The position numbers and the translations under genes are program-made. Shown here in pieces: positions 44,428 through 53,351 of a stretch of 64,000 nt of DNA. Below the pieces are notes generated by a model, which did not search any database, had not been told where the DNA came from, and was given only the letters and a program-made list of their open reading frames with translations. The stretch comes from an uncultured Paraprevotella sp. (GTDB lineage Bacteria > Bacteroidota > Bacteroidia > Bacteroidales > Bacteroidaceae), in assembly GCA_944321345.1 (NCBI GenBank), contig CALUKY010000008.1, positions 1-64,000 on the forward strand, in the 5' to 3' direction. The first letter of the stretch is position 1. Every line of letters starts with the position of its first letter.

Positions 44428-44895
44428 ATGGAAAAAGAAGATTTCATGAAGCTAGCCATCTCCCTGTCTATTGAAAATGTAAAAAATGGAGGGGGACCTT
44501 TTGGGGCTGTCATTGTAAAAGACAATCAGGTCATTGCCACAGGGGTAAACCGGGTAACCAGCAGTCATGACCCCACAGCTCATGCCGAGGTGAGCGCCAT
44601 ACGAAGTGCCTGCTCCCAGTTGCATACTTTTGATCTGAGCGGATGCGATATCTACACGTCATGCGAGCCCTGCCCCATGTGTCTGGGAGCCATCTATTGG
44701 GCGCATATCGATCATATTTATTATGGAAACAACAAGAACGATGCTGCCGCCATCGGTTTTGACGATTCTTTTATCTATGAGGAAATGGCACTGGACCGTC
44801 AGGACCGGAAAAAGAAAATGACCGAACTGTTACATGATGAAGCACTCCAGGCTTTTGAAGCGTGGAAAGAAAAAAGTGACAAAGTGGAATACTAG
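44428..44895 (+). CDS. nucleoside/guanine deaminase (CDA family)
   Basis: A 155-residue zinc deaminase of the cytidine-deaminase fold. Zinc ligands and the catalytic Glu are in THAHAEVSAI-type AHAEVSAI (about 52-59) and SCEPCPMC (about 82-89). The segment GNNKNDAAAIGFDD and a C-terminal aromatic tail resemble guanine deaminase GuaD (guanine to xanthine) more than the tRNA deaminase TadA. The exact substrate is an inference. It is a single-gene unit with its own promoter. Confidence 0.85.
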   Translation: MEKEDFMKLAISLSIENVKNGGGPFGAVIVKDNQVIATGVNRVTSSHDPTAHAEVSAIRSACSQLHTFDLSGCDIYTSCEPCPMCLGAIYWAHIDHIYYGNNKNDAAAIGFDDSFIYEEMALDRQDRKKKMTELLHDEALQAFEAWKEKSDKVEY

Positions 44896-45015
44896 CCAGA
44901 CAATACTTAAAAATCAGGATTATTCTCCTGTTAAAATCATGGAAAAAAGGTATTGACCGACTCATGAATATCATGTTATTTTGCAGACGCCAAACCAATA
45001 ACAGATATTGACGAA

Positions 45016-45399
45016 ATGAGTACCATTGATTTTCCAGATTTGAATATCCCAGAAATAAAAGTTCTGTTCAACCACATTTATGAGTTGAAGAAAGGAGTGC
45101 GTCGCATGGCGCTTTACACCATGAACAAGAAAAACCAGGCGTATGCTGTGGCACGCGTGGAAAGCCAGGGATTGTCTTATGCCATTCAGGAGATTGACGG
45201 ATGCCGCATCAATCTGTTTATCGGATGCGAGGAATGCATTGCTGCCATCCGTATGTTTGTTGACCGTCCTCTGAATCAACTTACTCCCGAAGAGGACTTC
45301 ATTCTGGGAGCCTTATTAGGCTATGATGTCTGCATGCAGTGCAAGCGTTTCTGTTCCCGCAAATCGGAGCAGATCAGAAACAGTCAGGATATAGCCTGA
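45016..45399 (+). CDS. DUF2023 family protein
   Basis: A 127-residue soluble protein. The C-terminal part carries a Cys-rich set, GCEECIAA and CMQCKRFC, which could bind metal or an iron-sulfur cluster, as expected for DUF2023. In relatives this family is often found near a flavodoxin gene; none is present here. The function is unknown. It converges on the SMR gene with a shared bidirectional hairpin between them. Confidence 0.8.
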   Translation: MSTIDFPDLNIPEIKVLFNHIYELKKGVRRMALYTMNKKNQAYAVARVESQGLSYAIQEIDGCRINLFIGCEECIAAIRMFVDRPLNQLTPEEDFILGALLGYDVCMQCKRFCSRKSEQIRNSQDIA

Positions 45400-45495
45400 A
45401 AGCATTTTGCAAAGTAACTCCATGAAATAGCACCAGACGCAAACGCAGAAAAGCTACCGGGCAAATGTTGCTTTGCCTGATGCAAAATACAAATA

Positions 45496-45536
45496 AAAAA
45501 ATCATCACGAGGAAAAATCTTCGTGATGATTTTTTA
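45496..45536. terminator. bidirectional terminator between convergent genes
   Basis: AAAATCATCACGA pairs with TCGTGATGATTTT, with A-run and T-run on the two sides. It serves DUF2023 (plus) and the SMR gene (minus). Confidence 0.9.
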
Positions 45537-45553
45537 TTTTTTGATCGGAACCA

Positions 45554-45877
45554 TTATCCCACCATCTTCAGACCAACAATTGAGAAAATCAGCGTAACAA
45601 TAAAAAACAGGCGCCTGAAAGTAGCCGGTTCGTGAAAGAAGATGATGCCCAGAAGCACCGTCCCCACCGCACCGATGCCGGTCCACACGGGATAGGCTGT
45701 ACCGATGGGGAGGGTCTGCACCGCCTTGGCCAACAGCAGCATGCTCAAAGTCAGGCTGACCAGGAAACCTGCTCCCCATAAATAGAACTCCATGCCGGAA
45801 ACACCTTTCATCTTGCCCAGACAAAAGGCAAAGCATGATTCAAAGCATCCTGCGATAATCAAGATAATCCAACTCAT
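45554..45877 (-). CDS. SMR family transporter (SugE/Gdx-like)
   Basis: A 107-residue, four-helix small multidrug resistance protein that works as a dual-topology dimer. The essential Glu is E13 (AGCFESCFAF) and the GTAYPVWTGIGAVGT segment matches the Gdx/SugE subtype, which exports guanidinium, rather than EmrE. No guanidine riboswitch is visible, since the gene follows YbjQ by only 16 bases. It is the last gene of the M64-YbjQ-SMR operon. Confidence 0.9.
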   Translation of the reverse strand: MSWIILIIAGCFESCFAFCLGKMKGVSGMEFYLWGAGFLVSLTLSMLLLAKAVQTLPIGTAYPVWTGIGAVGTVLLGIIFFHEPATFRRLFFIVTLIFSIVGLKMVG

Positions 45878-45893
45878 ATAGCCGTCTGTTTTT

Positions 45894-46214
45894 TTATTCT
45901 ACCCACACAGCCGTACCGCTGCAAGTCACCATCAGCATACTGGAATTGGAACCTACGGTTTCATAATCCAGATCTATGCCCACAATGGCATTGGCACCCA
46001 GTCGCTCGGCTTCCTGCTGCATCTCGCTCAGTGCCGTGGCTTTGGCTTCGCGCAGCACTTCTTCGTACGAACCGGAACGGCCTCCGAAAATATCGCGCAC
46101 CGAAGCAAACAGGTCACGCATGAAATTGGCACCGATAATGGTTTCGCCGCTCACAATACCATAATAGCGGACAATTCTTTTTCCTTCGATCGAAGGAGTT
46201 GTCGTTACAATCAT
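45894..46214 (-). CDS. YbjQ family heavy-metal-binding-domain protein
   Basis: A 106-residue member of the YbjQ (DUF74) family, a pentameric fold of unknown function. Family segments are [45 protein letters not shown], and [13 protein letters not shown]. The original metal-binding label rests on weak evidence. It lies between the M64 peptidase gene (18 bases upstream) and the SMR gene. Confidence 0.9.
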   Translation of the reverse strand: MIVTTTPSIEGKRIVRYYGIVSGETIIGANFMRDLFASVRDIFGGRSGSYEEVLREAKATALSEMQQEAERLGANAIVGIDLDYETVGSNSSMLMVTCSGTAVWVE

Positions 46215-46232
46215 ATCTTTCTGTTTTTTAGG

Positions 46233-47522
46233 TTATTCAGTATAGAAACGGATCAGACGGTCCAGAATGCGTACACAAACGGGACAGAACACCGGAGCGT
46301 CGTTCGTCTTCATGCGGCAGTCCTGAAAAGCGCGGTACACGCCCTTTGACTGATAGCCGGCACCTTCGTACACTCCGATTTTGGTGTAGAGGTCTTTTCC
46401 CGTAGCCGGTGTCGGTATGGGGGTGCCTTCGGGCAGCATGTCCTTCCACTTGCTGTCAAAATCCGTCAGCGTGGTGATGTTCTGTTCGTAAGGCTCCACA
46501 CCGGCCGGATACATCGGTTCAAACTCATCGTCATAGTAATACTCATCGGCCAGCCCCGCAAAACTGTGTCCGAATTCATGCACCACCACCGAGCGATAGC
46601 TCTCATGGCGCGATGAAGTCAGCGTGTAGGCATTATAGATGCCGCCCCCGCCATAATTCTCCGTATTGGCCAGAATCACAATATGCTCATAGGGCACTCC
46701 GGCCAACAGATTGTGTAGCTGCTTCAAGTGCAGCGTGGTGAGGTAACGGTCGGAATAGAAGGTGTCGAAATGCGAATCGACTGCCGTTTTTTTCCAGATG
46801 CCTTTTCCGGGAATGCTTACCCCCGAATCGTCCGACTCCGAAGCCACGGCCACAAAGTTGAAATGCTTCTGCTGCGATTGGAAAGGTTCGTGGTCGAGCA
46901 GCGCTTCCACAGCCACCTCGCAGTCTTTGTAGAACTGGGGCATCTGCTCGGCCGTATAGCCTTCGGCCACAAAAGCCACGTCGATGCACTGCTCCGGACT
47001 GCCGTTCTGACGGATATAGCGGTGCGGAGTGACAGGCAGCGAATCGAGCCGGCGGATCAGAATATCCTTCGGATCAACAGGATGCGTGAGCGAGGAGGAG
47101 ATTTTTCCCCGATTGTCGAACAAGGACACAGTGATGTTCACTTTGTTTTTGGGATAAGGCACTAAGAAACAGTTCTCAAAGGATTTGGCCACCCGGGTAG
47201 CCTCCTCGGTGCCCTGCCACTCCTGAAACAGAGTAGCGAAGGAATTGCGGTAAATCGTATCGCCCGTGGCGGCATCGCACATCGTGATCTGTCCGTAGCC
47301 GCGCAGGTTCAGGTCCTTCAGATGATGACGGCGCCCGGCCCATCCCGGAAACGAACAAAGTTGGTCTACAAACAGTTGCTGTTGCTTGTCTGTACCGGAG
47401 AAGGTATAGTCCAGACGCAAAGTACGGTTCTCAAAATAGGTGTCAAAATTCTGGCACCACGCTCCCGAAATGCCCAGACAGGACAGCAGAAGAGCGGCCA
47501 GCATGCTTTTCTTTCTTTTCAT
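46233..47522 (-). CDS. M64 family metallopeptidase, exported
   Basis: A 429-residue secreted zinc peptidase of the M64 (IgA-peptidase-like) family. A signal peptide is at 1-23 (SMLAALLLSCLGISGAWC). An N-terminal beta domain covers about 25-160, then the catalytic domain with CIDVAFVAEGYTAEQM and the zinc site HEFGHSFAGLADEYYYDDE. The conserved PVCVRILDRLI lies near the end. I chose ATG at 47522, 22 bases from the -7 box; the longer frame begins upstream of it. Although named for IgA cleavage in a relative, the substrate here is unknown. Confidence 0.9.
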   Translation of the reverse strand: MKRKKSMLAALLLSCLGISGAWCQNFDTYFENRTLRLDYTFSGTDKQQQLFVDQLCSFPGWAGRRHHLKDLNLRGYGQITMCDAATGDTIYRNSFATLFQEWQGTEEATRVAKSFENCFLVPYPKNKVNITVSLFDNRGKISSSLTHPVDPKDILIRRLDSLPVTPHRYIRQNGSPEQCIDVAFVAEGYTAEQMPQFYKDCEVAVEALLDHEPFQSQQKHFNFVAVASESDDSGVSIPGKGIWKKTAVDSHFDTFYSDRYLTTLHLKQLHNLLAGVPYEHIVILANTENYGGGGIYNAYTLTSSRHESYRSVVVHEFGHSFAGLADEYYYDDEFEPMYPAGVEPYEQNITTLTDFDSKWKDMLPEGTPIPTPATGKDLYTKIGVYEGAGYQSKGVYRAFQDCRMKTNDAPVFCPVCVRILDRLIRFYTE

Positions 47523-47543
47523 AACAGTATATTGGTTTTGTCG

Positions 47544-47551
47544 CAAAAATA
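47544..47551 (-). promoter_or_regulatory. -7 box of the M64-YbjQ-SMR operon
   Basis: Reads TATTTTTG on the minus strand, 22 bases before the chosen ATG. Confidence 0.6.
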
Positions 47552-47713
47552 AAGAGTTTTCGGGACTTCGCCAAGCTTTGTTTTTAAATGTAGTTGCGGA
47601 AGAAGTGAGAAACAAGAGGAAGTTTTCTTGCCGGATTCCGAAAAAATTGCGAATATTGCATCATGTTTTTCGGGAGGCAGCCTCATGTCTTCCTCCAAAA
47701 ATCCAATCATTCT

Positions 47714-48373
47714 ATGACTAAAAAAGAACTGTATCAACATATTATCGACTATTTTGAGGAGGCCATGCCTGTGGCCGAAACCGAACTGCATTATTCCAAT
47801 CCCTTCGAACTGTTAGTGGCGGTCATCCTGTCGGCGCAATGTACCGACAAAAGGGTGAACCAGATCACTCCGCCTCTGTTCGAGGCTTTTCCCGACGCGG
47901 CGACTCTGGCCGCCCAAAGCCCCGACACGGTGTTTGAATATATCCGCAGTGTGAGCTATCCCAACAACAAGGCGAAGCATCTGGTGGGCATGGCGCGCAT
48001 GCTGCTGGAAGACTATCAGGGCGAGGTTCCGTCGGACCTGGACCAATTAGTGCGCCTGCCGGGAGTAGGACGCAAAACGGCCAATGTGATTCAGGCCGTG
48101 ATCTTCCAGAAGGCAGCCATGGCGGTAGACACGCATGTGTTCCGCGTGAGCCACCGCATCGGTCTGGTGACCGACCGCTGCACCACCCCGCTGAGCGTGG
48201 AAAAACAGCTGGTGCGCTATTTCCCCGAAGAGCTGATTCCCAAGGCGCACCACTGGCTCATCCTGCACGGACGCTACACCTGCACGGCGCGAAATCCCAA
48301 ATGCGATGCCTGCGGACTGAAAGCCTATTGTCGCGAATACCGCAAGAAGTATAAATTGTCGGAAAAGAAGTAA
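47714..48373 (+). CDS. nth: endonuclease III
   Basis: A 219-residue bifunctional DNA glycosylase/AP lyase removing oxidised pyrimidines. The helix-hairpin-helix LPGVGRKTANVI holds the catalytic Lys, VDTHVFRVSHR holds the catalytic Asp, and the 4Fe-4S loop is C-x6-C-x2-C-x5-C (CTARNPKCDACGLKAYC). The ATG at 47714 was chosen because the longer frame from 47663 reads no conserved sequence. The Crp-type regulator starts 17 bases later, so the two may be cotranscribed. Confidence 0.96.
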   Translation: MTKKELYQHIIDYFEEAMPVAETELHYSNPFELLVAVILSAQCTDKRVNQITPPLFEAFPDAATLAAQSPDTVFEYIRSVSYPNNKAKHLVGMARMLLEDYQGEVPSDLDQLVRLPGVGRKTANVIQAVIFQKAAMAVDTHVFRVSHRIGLVTDRCTTPLSVEKQLVRYFPEELIPKAHHWLILHGRYTCTARNPKCDACGLKAYCREYRKKYKLSEKK

Positions 48374-48390
48374 CCGGAAAGCCTCAGCTC

Positions 48391-48957
48391 ATGGCTCCAT
48401 ACAATCGTTATATGTCGGAAATAGACACCGACTTCTTTCGGACTATCTGTCTGCAGCATGGCGAAGTGCGTTCGTACCGGAAAGGGGAATATCTGCTTCA
48501 TAAGGAGGTGTTTCCCTACGTCGGTCTGGTAGAAAGCGGGGTGTTCAAATATGCCTGCCCGGGCACGGAAGGCAAGACGCACACCATCGGCTTCGCCTTC
48601 GAAGGTGAATTTGTGGGCGATTATCCCAACTGCCTGTATCATCGGAAGCCGGAAGTGCAGATTCAGGCCCTTACCCCCTGCCGGGTGATTCTGTGTCCGG
48701 CAGAAAAATTAATGCGTCACTTCGAACAGAGTCTGGAGAATCAGACACACGCCCGCATTGCGGCAGAGCAACTGTTCATGCAGATTTATTCCCGCTATAT
48801 GGACCTGTACCGTTTCACTCCCGAAGAGCGTTACCAACAGCTCTTACGGCAGCATCGGGAAATGGTCCAGCGGATACCGCTCAAGGAAATCGCCTCGTTC
48901 CTGCGCATCACTCCCATACACATGAGCCGTATCCGAAAGAAACTTTTGCAGGAATAA
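48391..48957 (+). CDS. Crp/Fnr family transcriptional regulator
   Basis: A 188-residue regulator: an N-terminal cyclic-nucleotide-binding-like beta-barrel (about 20-125, with EYLLHKEVFPYVGLVESGVFK) and a C-terminal winged helix (about 145-188, IPLKEIASFLRITPIHMSRIRKK). The nucleotide-contact residues of Crp (RxxS) are not evident and there are no N-terminal Fe-S cysteines, so the ligand is unknown. A second ATG at 48412 (MSEIDTDFF) would give 181 residues. Confidence 0.88.
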   Translation: MAPYNRYMSEIDTDFFRTICLQHGEVRSYRKGEYLLHKEVFPYVGLVESGVFKYACPGTEGKTHTIGFAFEGEFVGDYPNCLYHRKPEVQIQALTPCRVILCPAEKLMRHFEQSLENQTHARIAAEQLFMQIYSRYMDLYRFTPEERYQQLLRQHREMVQRIPLKEIASFLRITPIHMSRIRKKLLQE

Positions 48958-49036
48958 GCGCTAAACATTTGTTTAGTTTTTAATAAGGTAAAAAGGATTT
49001 TCTCTCCATAAGTTTTGTCTCCCCAAGGAAACTGAC

Positions 49037-49044
49037 TACTTTTG
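49037..49044 (+). promoter_or_regulatory. -7 box of the MutS-like gene
   Basis: TACTTTTG, an exact TAnnTTTG match 30 bases before the ATG at 49067. Confidence 0.65.
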
Positions 49045-49066
49045 AAAATAAAAACACTTGTTTCTT

Positions 49067-50869
49067 ATGGAGAAAAGATACACGGAAACCATCGGTCGCT
49101 TACAGACCGAACGAAGAAAAAGAAAAAAGAAAAGCCAGTTTCTGCTCTCGCTGAAGCTGGTTTCATTCCTGGCTATGGCTGCATTTATCTATGGCGCCTG
49201 CACCATGCCTTATGTTTTACTCTTCAGTGCCTTGGCTTTGATCAGTGCTGCGGTCTATGTATTCGCACTGATCCTTGACGGGCGTTGCGTCCGGGAAATG
49301 GAACAGATGGACGCTCTGATCAAGGTGTGTCAGAATGAATTGAGTTATCTAAAGGGGGATTTCCGGGCATTCGACGACGGAGCGCGTTATGCCTCACCGG
49401 AACATGAATTTACATACGACTTGGATATTTTCGGCCGGGACTCACTGTTCCAGCGCATCAACCGTACCCGTACCGAGGAAGGCAGCGACCGGCTGGCCCG
49501 CAAATTGTCGGTTCTGGAAACGGATATCGAAACCATCAGAGCCAACCAGAAGGCTGTAAACGATCTGAGCGGACGATTTGAGTGGCGTCTGCGCTTCATG
49601 GCCGGAGAAAAGATAGAAAGCAAGTTTGCGCAACTGTGTCGGGAAATGTCGTCAAAATCCCAAGGCAATGCGCCGGTTTCTCCTGCCGGAAAAGTACTGA
49701 AAATGATTCCTTACGCTTCTTCCGCACTGACCTTACTGGCCCTGCTCGGTTATATCTGCGCCTGGTGTCCGGGAGTGTGGTTTTCTCTGCTCTTCTTCGT
49801 TCAGTTGGCTGTCTGCATCATCCGGGGCAAGAAGATGCAACATACGGTTCTCGCCACTGACAAGCTGCACCATGAATTTAAAGGCTATCTGGACCTTTTG
49901 CGCGAAATCCAACAGGAACCGTTTCAGGCCGAAGCTCTGAAACTTCTTCAAAAGCAACTGTTTGAAGGACCGGAAAACAGTATCCGCGCCTTCAAACAAC
50001 TGACACGTCTGCAGAATCTGTTCGACCAGCGAAGCAACGCACTGATGTACGTCATCCTGAACGGACTTTTTCTTTATGACCTTCTCCTCCAACGGAAATT
50101 TGACGAATGGATGACGCGATACCTGCCACACGTGGAAACGTGGGTGGATCAGGTTTCGGAATTTGACGCTCTGGTCAGTCTGGGAAACTATGCCGCCAAC
50201 AACCCGAACAACACCATTCCACAAATCCTTACGGAAGCGACCGATCCGGTGATTCGGGCCTGCGACACCTATCACCCTTTCCTGGCCCACAAGCAACCGG
50301 TGGCCAACAGCTTTACCTTAGGAAAAAAGAGAATCGCCATCGTTACGGGAGCGAACATGGCCGGCAAGAGCACCTTCCTGCGCACCATAGGCATGAACTA
50401 CATTCTGGCCACCACCGGAGCACCGGTCTGCGCCCGTGAGTTCGGTTTCTCCATCGTATCGCTTTTCTCCAGTATGCGCACCGCCGACAATCTCTCGCGC
50501 GACATCTCCTATTTCCACGCCGAACTGCTCCGCCTGAAACAGCTCATTCAGCATGTCCGTAGACATGAATATACGCTCATCATCCTTGATGAAATTCTGA
50601 AAGGTACCAACTCTAAGGACAAGCTACAGGGTTCTATCCTCTTCCTGAACGAAATATCCCGCTACAACATGTCGGCTCTGATCGCCACACACGACCTGGA
50701 ACTGGCACGACTGGAAGAAAAAGATGCCTTGCTCTATCAGAACTATTGCTTTGAAATCGAACTGTCGCACGATATCCGTTACAGTTACCGCATCCAAAAA
50801 GGAGTGGCTCAAAACCTCAACGCTTCATTTTTGCTTCAGGACATTCTGAAAGCATGCCGGAAAGACTAA
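49067..50869 (+). CDS. membrane-anchored MutS-like ATPase
   Basis: A 600-residue protein. The C-terminal third is a MutS domain V ATPase: Walker A TGANMAGKSTFLRTIG, a SMRTADNLSRDISYFHAEL segment, Walker B TLIILDEILKGTNS and ATHDLELA. The middle (about 85-350) resembles the MutS core/lever helices. Unlike MutS there is no mismatch-recognition domain I, and two hydrophobic clusters (about 27-70 and 222-260) look like membrane segments. It is therefore not a standard repair MutS or MutS2. Related proteins are common in Bacteroidetes and uncharacterised. It forms a single-gene unit. Confidence 0.85.
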   Translation: MEKRYTETIGRLQTERRKRKKKSQFLLSLKLVSFLAMAAFIYGACTMPYVLLFSALALISAAVYVFALILDGRCVREMEQMDALIKVCQNELSYLKGDFRAFDDGARYASPEHEFTYDLDIFGRDSLFQRINRTRTEEGSDRLARKLSVLETDIETIRANQKAVNDLSGRFEWRLRFMAGEKIESKFAQLCREMSSKSQGNAPVSPAGKVLKMIPYASSALTLLALLGYICAWCPGVWFSLLFFVQLAVCIIRGKKMQHTVLATDKLHHEFKGYLDLLREIQQEPFQAEALKLLQKQLFEGPENSIRAFKQLTRLQNLFDQRSNALMYVILNGLFLYDLLLQRKFDEWMTRYLPHVETWVDQVSEFDALVSLGNYAANNPNNTIPQILTEATDPVIRACDTYHPFLAHKQPVANSFTLGKKRIAIVTGANMAGKSTFLRTIGMNYILATTGAPVCAREFGFSIVSLFSSMRTADNLSRDISYFHAELLRLKQLIQHVRRHEYTLIILDEILKGTNSKDKLQGSILFLNEISRYNMSALIATHDLELARLEEKDALLYQNYCFEIELSHDIRYSYRIQKGVAQNLNASFLLQDILKACRKD

Positions 50870-51000
50870 CTCTCAGAAATACAAGCTTATCAGAGACTTG
50901 ACCGACATCAATACAGAACGATTCCACAAAAAGCCCGTCTGCCGGTAAAAATTTTACTAGATTTTATCTTCCAAAAAAACAGACCTATTATTTTTTTTAT

Positions 51001-51008
51001 TAAATTTG
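51001..51008 (+). promoter_or_regulatory. -7 box of pgk
   Basis: TAAATTTG, an exact TAnnTTTG match 56 bases before the ATG. Confidence 0.65.
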
Positions 51009-51063
51009 CAAGGACTTGAAAAAAGAACAAGAAAAACCATTTTAATAACTAAATAAAAGAATT

Positions 51064-52314
51064 ATGACTATCGACAGTTACAAATTTGCCGGCAAAAAGG
51101 CAATTGTTCGTGTGGACTTCAATGTTCCATTGGATGAGAATGGTAAAATCACAGATGACACCCGTATCCGCGGTGCCCTCCCTACTCTGACTAAGATCCT
51201 GAAGGACGGTGGTGCTCTGATCATCATGTCACACATGGGTAAGCCAAAAGGTAAGGTAAATGCTAAATATTCTTTGAGCCAGATCGTAGACGCTGTTTCT
51301 GAGAAATTGGGTGTACCTGTACAGTTCGCACCGGACTGCGCTAAGGCTGCTGAAGCTGCTGCAGCTTTGAAGCCGGGTGAAGTTCTGCTGTTGGAGAACC
51401 TGCGTTTCTATCCTGAAGAAGAAGGAAAGCCAGTAGGTATCGACAAGGAAGATCCTGCTTACGAGGATGCTAAGAAGGCTATGAAGGCTGCTCAGAAAGA
51501 ATTTGCCAAGACTTTGGCTTCTTACGCAGACTGCTATGTAATGGACGCATTCGGTACAGCTCACCGCAAGCACGCTTCTACAGCTGTTATCGCTGACTAC
51601 TTCGATGCAGACAGCAAGATGTTGGGTTATCTGATGGAGAAGGAAGTTCAGGCTGTTGACAATGTATTGAAAGATATCAAGCGCCCATTTACCGCTATCA
51701 TGGGTGGTTCTAAGGTTTCTACCAAGATCGGTATCATCGAGAACTTGATGGACAAGGTAGACAATCTGATTCTGTGTGGTGGTATGGCCTTCACATTCGC
51801 TAAAGCTCAGGGCGGTCACATCGGTAACTCTTTGGTAGAGGACGACAAGTTGCAGCTGGCTTTGGATATCATCGCCAAAGCTAAGGCTAGGGGTGTAAAT
51901 CTGGTATTGGGTTGCGATTGTATCGCTGCTGACAAATTTGCCAACGATGCCAATACTCAGGTTTGCGCAGACAGCAATATTCCTGACGGATGGATGGGTC
52001 TGGATGCAGGTCCTAAGACTCAGGAAGAGTTCAAGGCTGCCATCAAGGGTGCCAAGACTATCCTGTGGAACGGTCCTGCCGGTGTATTCGAAATGGATAA
52101 CTTCGCAGCTGGTTCAAAAGCTATCGCTGATGCTATCGCAGAAGCAACCAAAGAAGGTGCTTTCTCTCTGATCGGTGGTGGTGACTCTGTTGCATGTATC
52201 AACAAGTTCGGTATGGCAGACCAGGTTTCTTACATCTCTACCGGTGGTGGTGCTCTGTTGGAAGCTATCGAAGGTAAGATCCTTCCGGGTATCGCAGCCA
52301 TCAAAGGCGAATAA
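51064..52314 (+). CDS. pgk: phosphoglycerate kinase
   Basis: A 416-residue glycolytic enzyme that makes ATP from 1,3-bisphosphoglycerate. The N-terminal [15 protein letters not shown] is the substrate-binding signature, MSHMGKPKG is a conserved loop and the C-terminal [16 protein letters not shown] binds nucleotide. Codon use is strongly biased toward GCT, GGT and AAG compared with neighbours, as expected for a highly expressed gene. It has its own promoter and terminator. Confidence 0.98.
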   Translation: MTIDSYKFAGKKAIVRVDFNVPLDENGKITDDTRIRGALPTLTKILKDGGALIIMSHMGKPKGKVNAKYSLSQIVDAVSEKLGVPVQFAPDCAKAAEAAAALKPGEVLLLENLRFYPEEEGKPVGIDKEDPAYEDAKKAMKAAQKEFAKTLASYADCYVMDAFGTAHRKHASTAVIADYFDADSKMLGYLMEKEVQAVDNVLKDIKRPFTAIMGGSKVSTKIGIIENLMDKVDNLILCGGMAFTFAKAQGGHIGNSLVEDDKLQLALDIIAKAKARGVNLVLGCDCIAADKFANDANTQVCADSNIPDGWMGLDAGPKTQEEFKAAIKGAKTILWNGPAGVFEMDNFAAGSKAIADAIAEATKEGAFSLIGGGDSVACINKFGMADQVSYISTGGGALLEAIEGKILPGIAAIKGE

Positions 52315-52340
52315 TCATTTTATTTGATAATCCATATAGG

Positions 52341-52378
52341 AAAGGGTAACTTGTTTTATCGGGTTACCCTTTCTTTTA
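52341..52378 (+). terminator. terminator of pgk
   Basis: AAAGGGTAAC pairs with GTTACCCTTT and is followed by a T-rich tract. It lies 12 bases before the start of the lipoprotein gene. Confidence 0.8.
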
Positions 52379-52389
52379 ATTCTACATTC

Positions 52390-53346
52390 ATGAAAAAGGT
52401 CTTTCTATTCCTGATTGTTGCTGTTAGTCTGGCAGCATGCCAACAATCCCATGAAAAACAGTCTGAAAAAAAGGCATTGACCAAAGATTCTGTTGCACTC
52501 ACTGTAGCTTTAATGCCAACTGCAGACTGTCTTCCATTTTATTATGCCAAGGAACAGGGCATCTATGACAGCCTGAATGCCAACATCAAGATTCTGAGTT
52601 TTATGGCACAGATGGATTGCGATACCGCATTCTGTCGGAAACATGTTGATGTGACATATACAGACCTGATCCGGGCTGCACTCCTGCAAAGCAAAGACAC
52701 AGCCTTGAATGTAATCATGCAGACTGACGGTAATCATGAGCTGATAACCGCATTCAGCAAACGAATCAAGTCTCCCAAACAACTAAAGGAAAAAATGGTA
52801 GGCATGGCACGCCACTCCATTACGGACTACCTTTGTAGTGAAATTGTGAAAAAAGGCAACGTTAGTCCGGACGAATTATACAAGCCACAAATCAACGATA
52901 TAGCCTTGCGTGCGGCCATGGTACAAAATGCCACCATCGACGCTGCATTTCTACCTGAACCATATGCCACGCAGGCACGCCTTCTGAAGAACAGAAGCAT
53001 CTACTCCACCCGAAAAGAAAATATACATCTGATGGCCATGATGGCAAACTGGAAAGCACAGAAAGATCCGCAAAAAGCGGAATTGCTGCAGAAATTGGTC
53101 CAAGGATATAATCTGGCTGTAAAAGAACTGAAAGATAAAGAAAAACAACATATGGCACACAACGTGTTCAAATCCTTCGGATTGAAACAGAACGTGCTGG
53201 ATTCATTACGGCTTCCACAATATAAAGAAGCTTCAGTACCAGATCCCAAACAAGTAGAGAAAGCCATAGAATGGCTCAAAACCCAGGAACTTATCCCCAA
53301 TAACTATAACGGAGATACTTTGGTAACTTCATCGCTCACAAAATAA
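52390..53346 (+). CDS. ABC-type substrate-binding lipoprotein (NMT1/SsuA-like)
   Basis: A 318-residue lipoprotein: signal MKKVFLFLIVAVSLAACQQ with lipobox SLAAC near residue 17, a Lys/Ser linker, then a type II periplasmic binding fold (VALMPTADCLPFYYAKEQGIY, KMVGMARHSITDYL, IDAAFLPEPYATQAR) like those binding sulfonates, nitrate or thiamine precursors. No permease or ATPase is nearby, so it is an orphan binding protein. The ATG at 52390 was chosen because the longer frame lacks a signal and overlaps the pgk terminator. A TPR-like gene starts 5 bases later. Confidence 0.82.
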   Translation: MKKVFLFLIVAVSLAACQQSHEKQSEKKALTKDSVALTVALMPTADCLPFYYAKEQGIYDSLNANIKILSFMAQMDCDTAFCRKHVDVTYTDLIRAALLQSKDTALNVIMQTDGNHELITAFSKRIKSPKQLKEKMVGMARHSITDYLCSEIVKKGNVSPDELYKPQINDIALRAAMVQNATIDAAFLPEPYATQARLLKNRSIYSTRKENIHLMAMMANWKAQKDPQKAELLQKLVQGYNLAVKELKDKEKQHMAHNVFKSFGLKQNVLDSLRLPQYKEASVPDPKQVEKAIEWLKTQELIPNNYNGDTLVTSSLTK

Positions 53347-53351
53347 GCATC

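Noticed and set aside
45878-45893. Guanidine riboswitch upstream of the SMR gene
   Set aside because: Only 16 bases separate it from the YbjQ gene, too few for a riboswitch, and none is seen before the operon.
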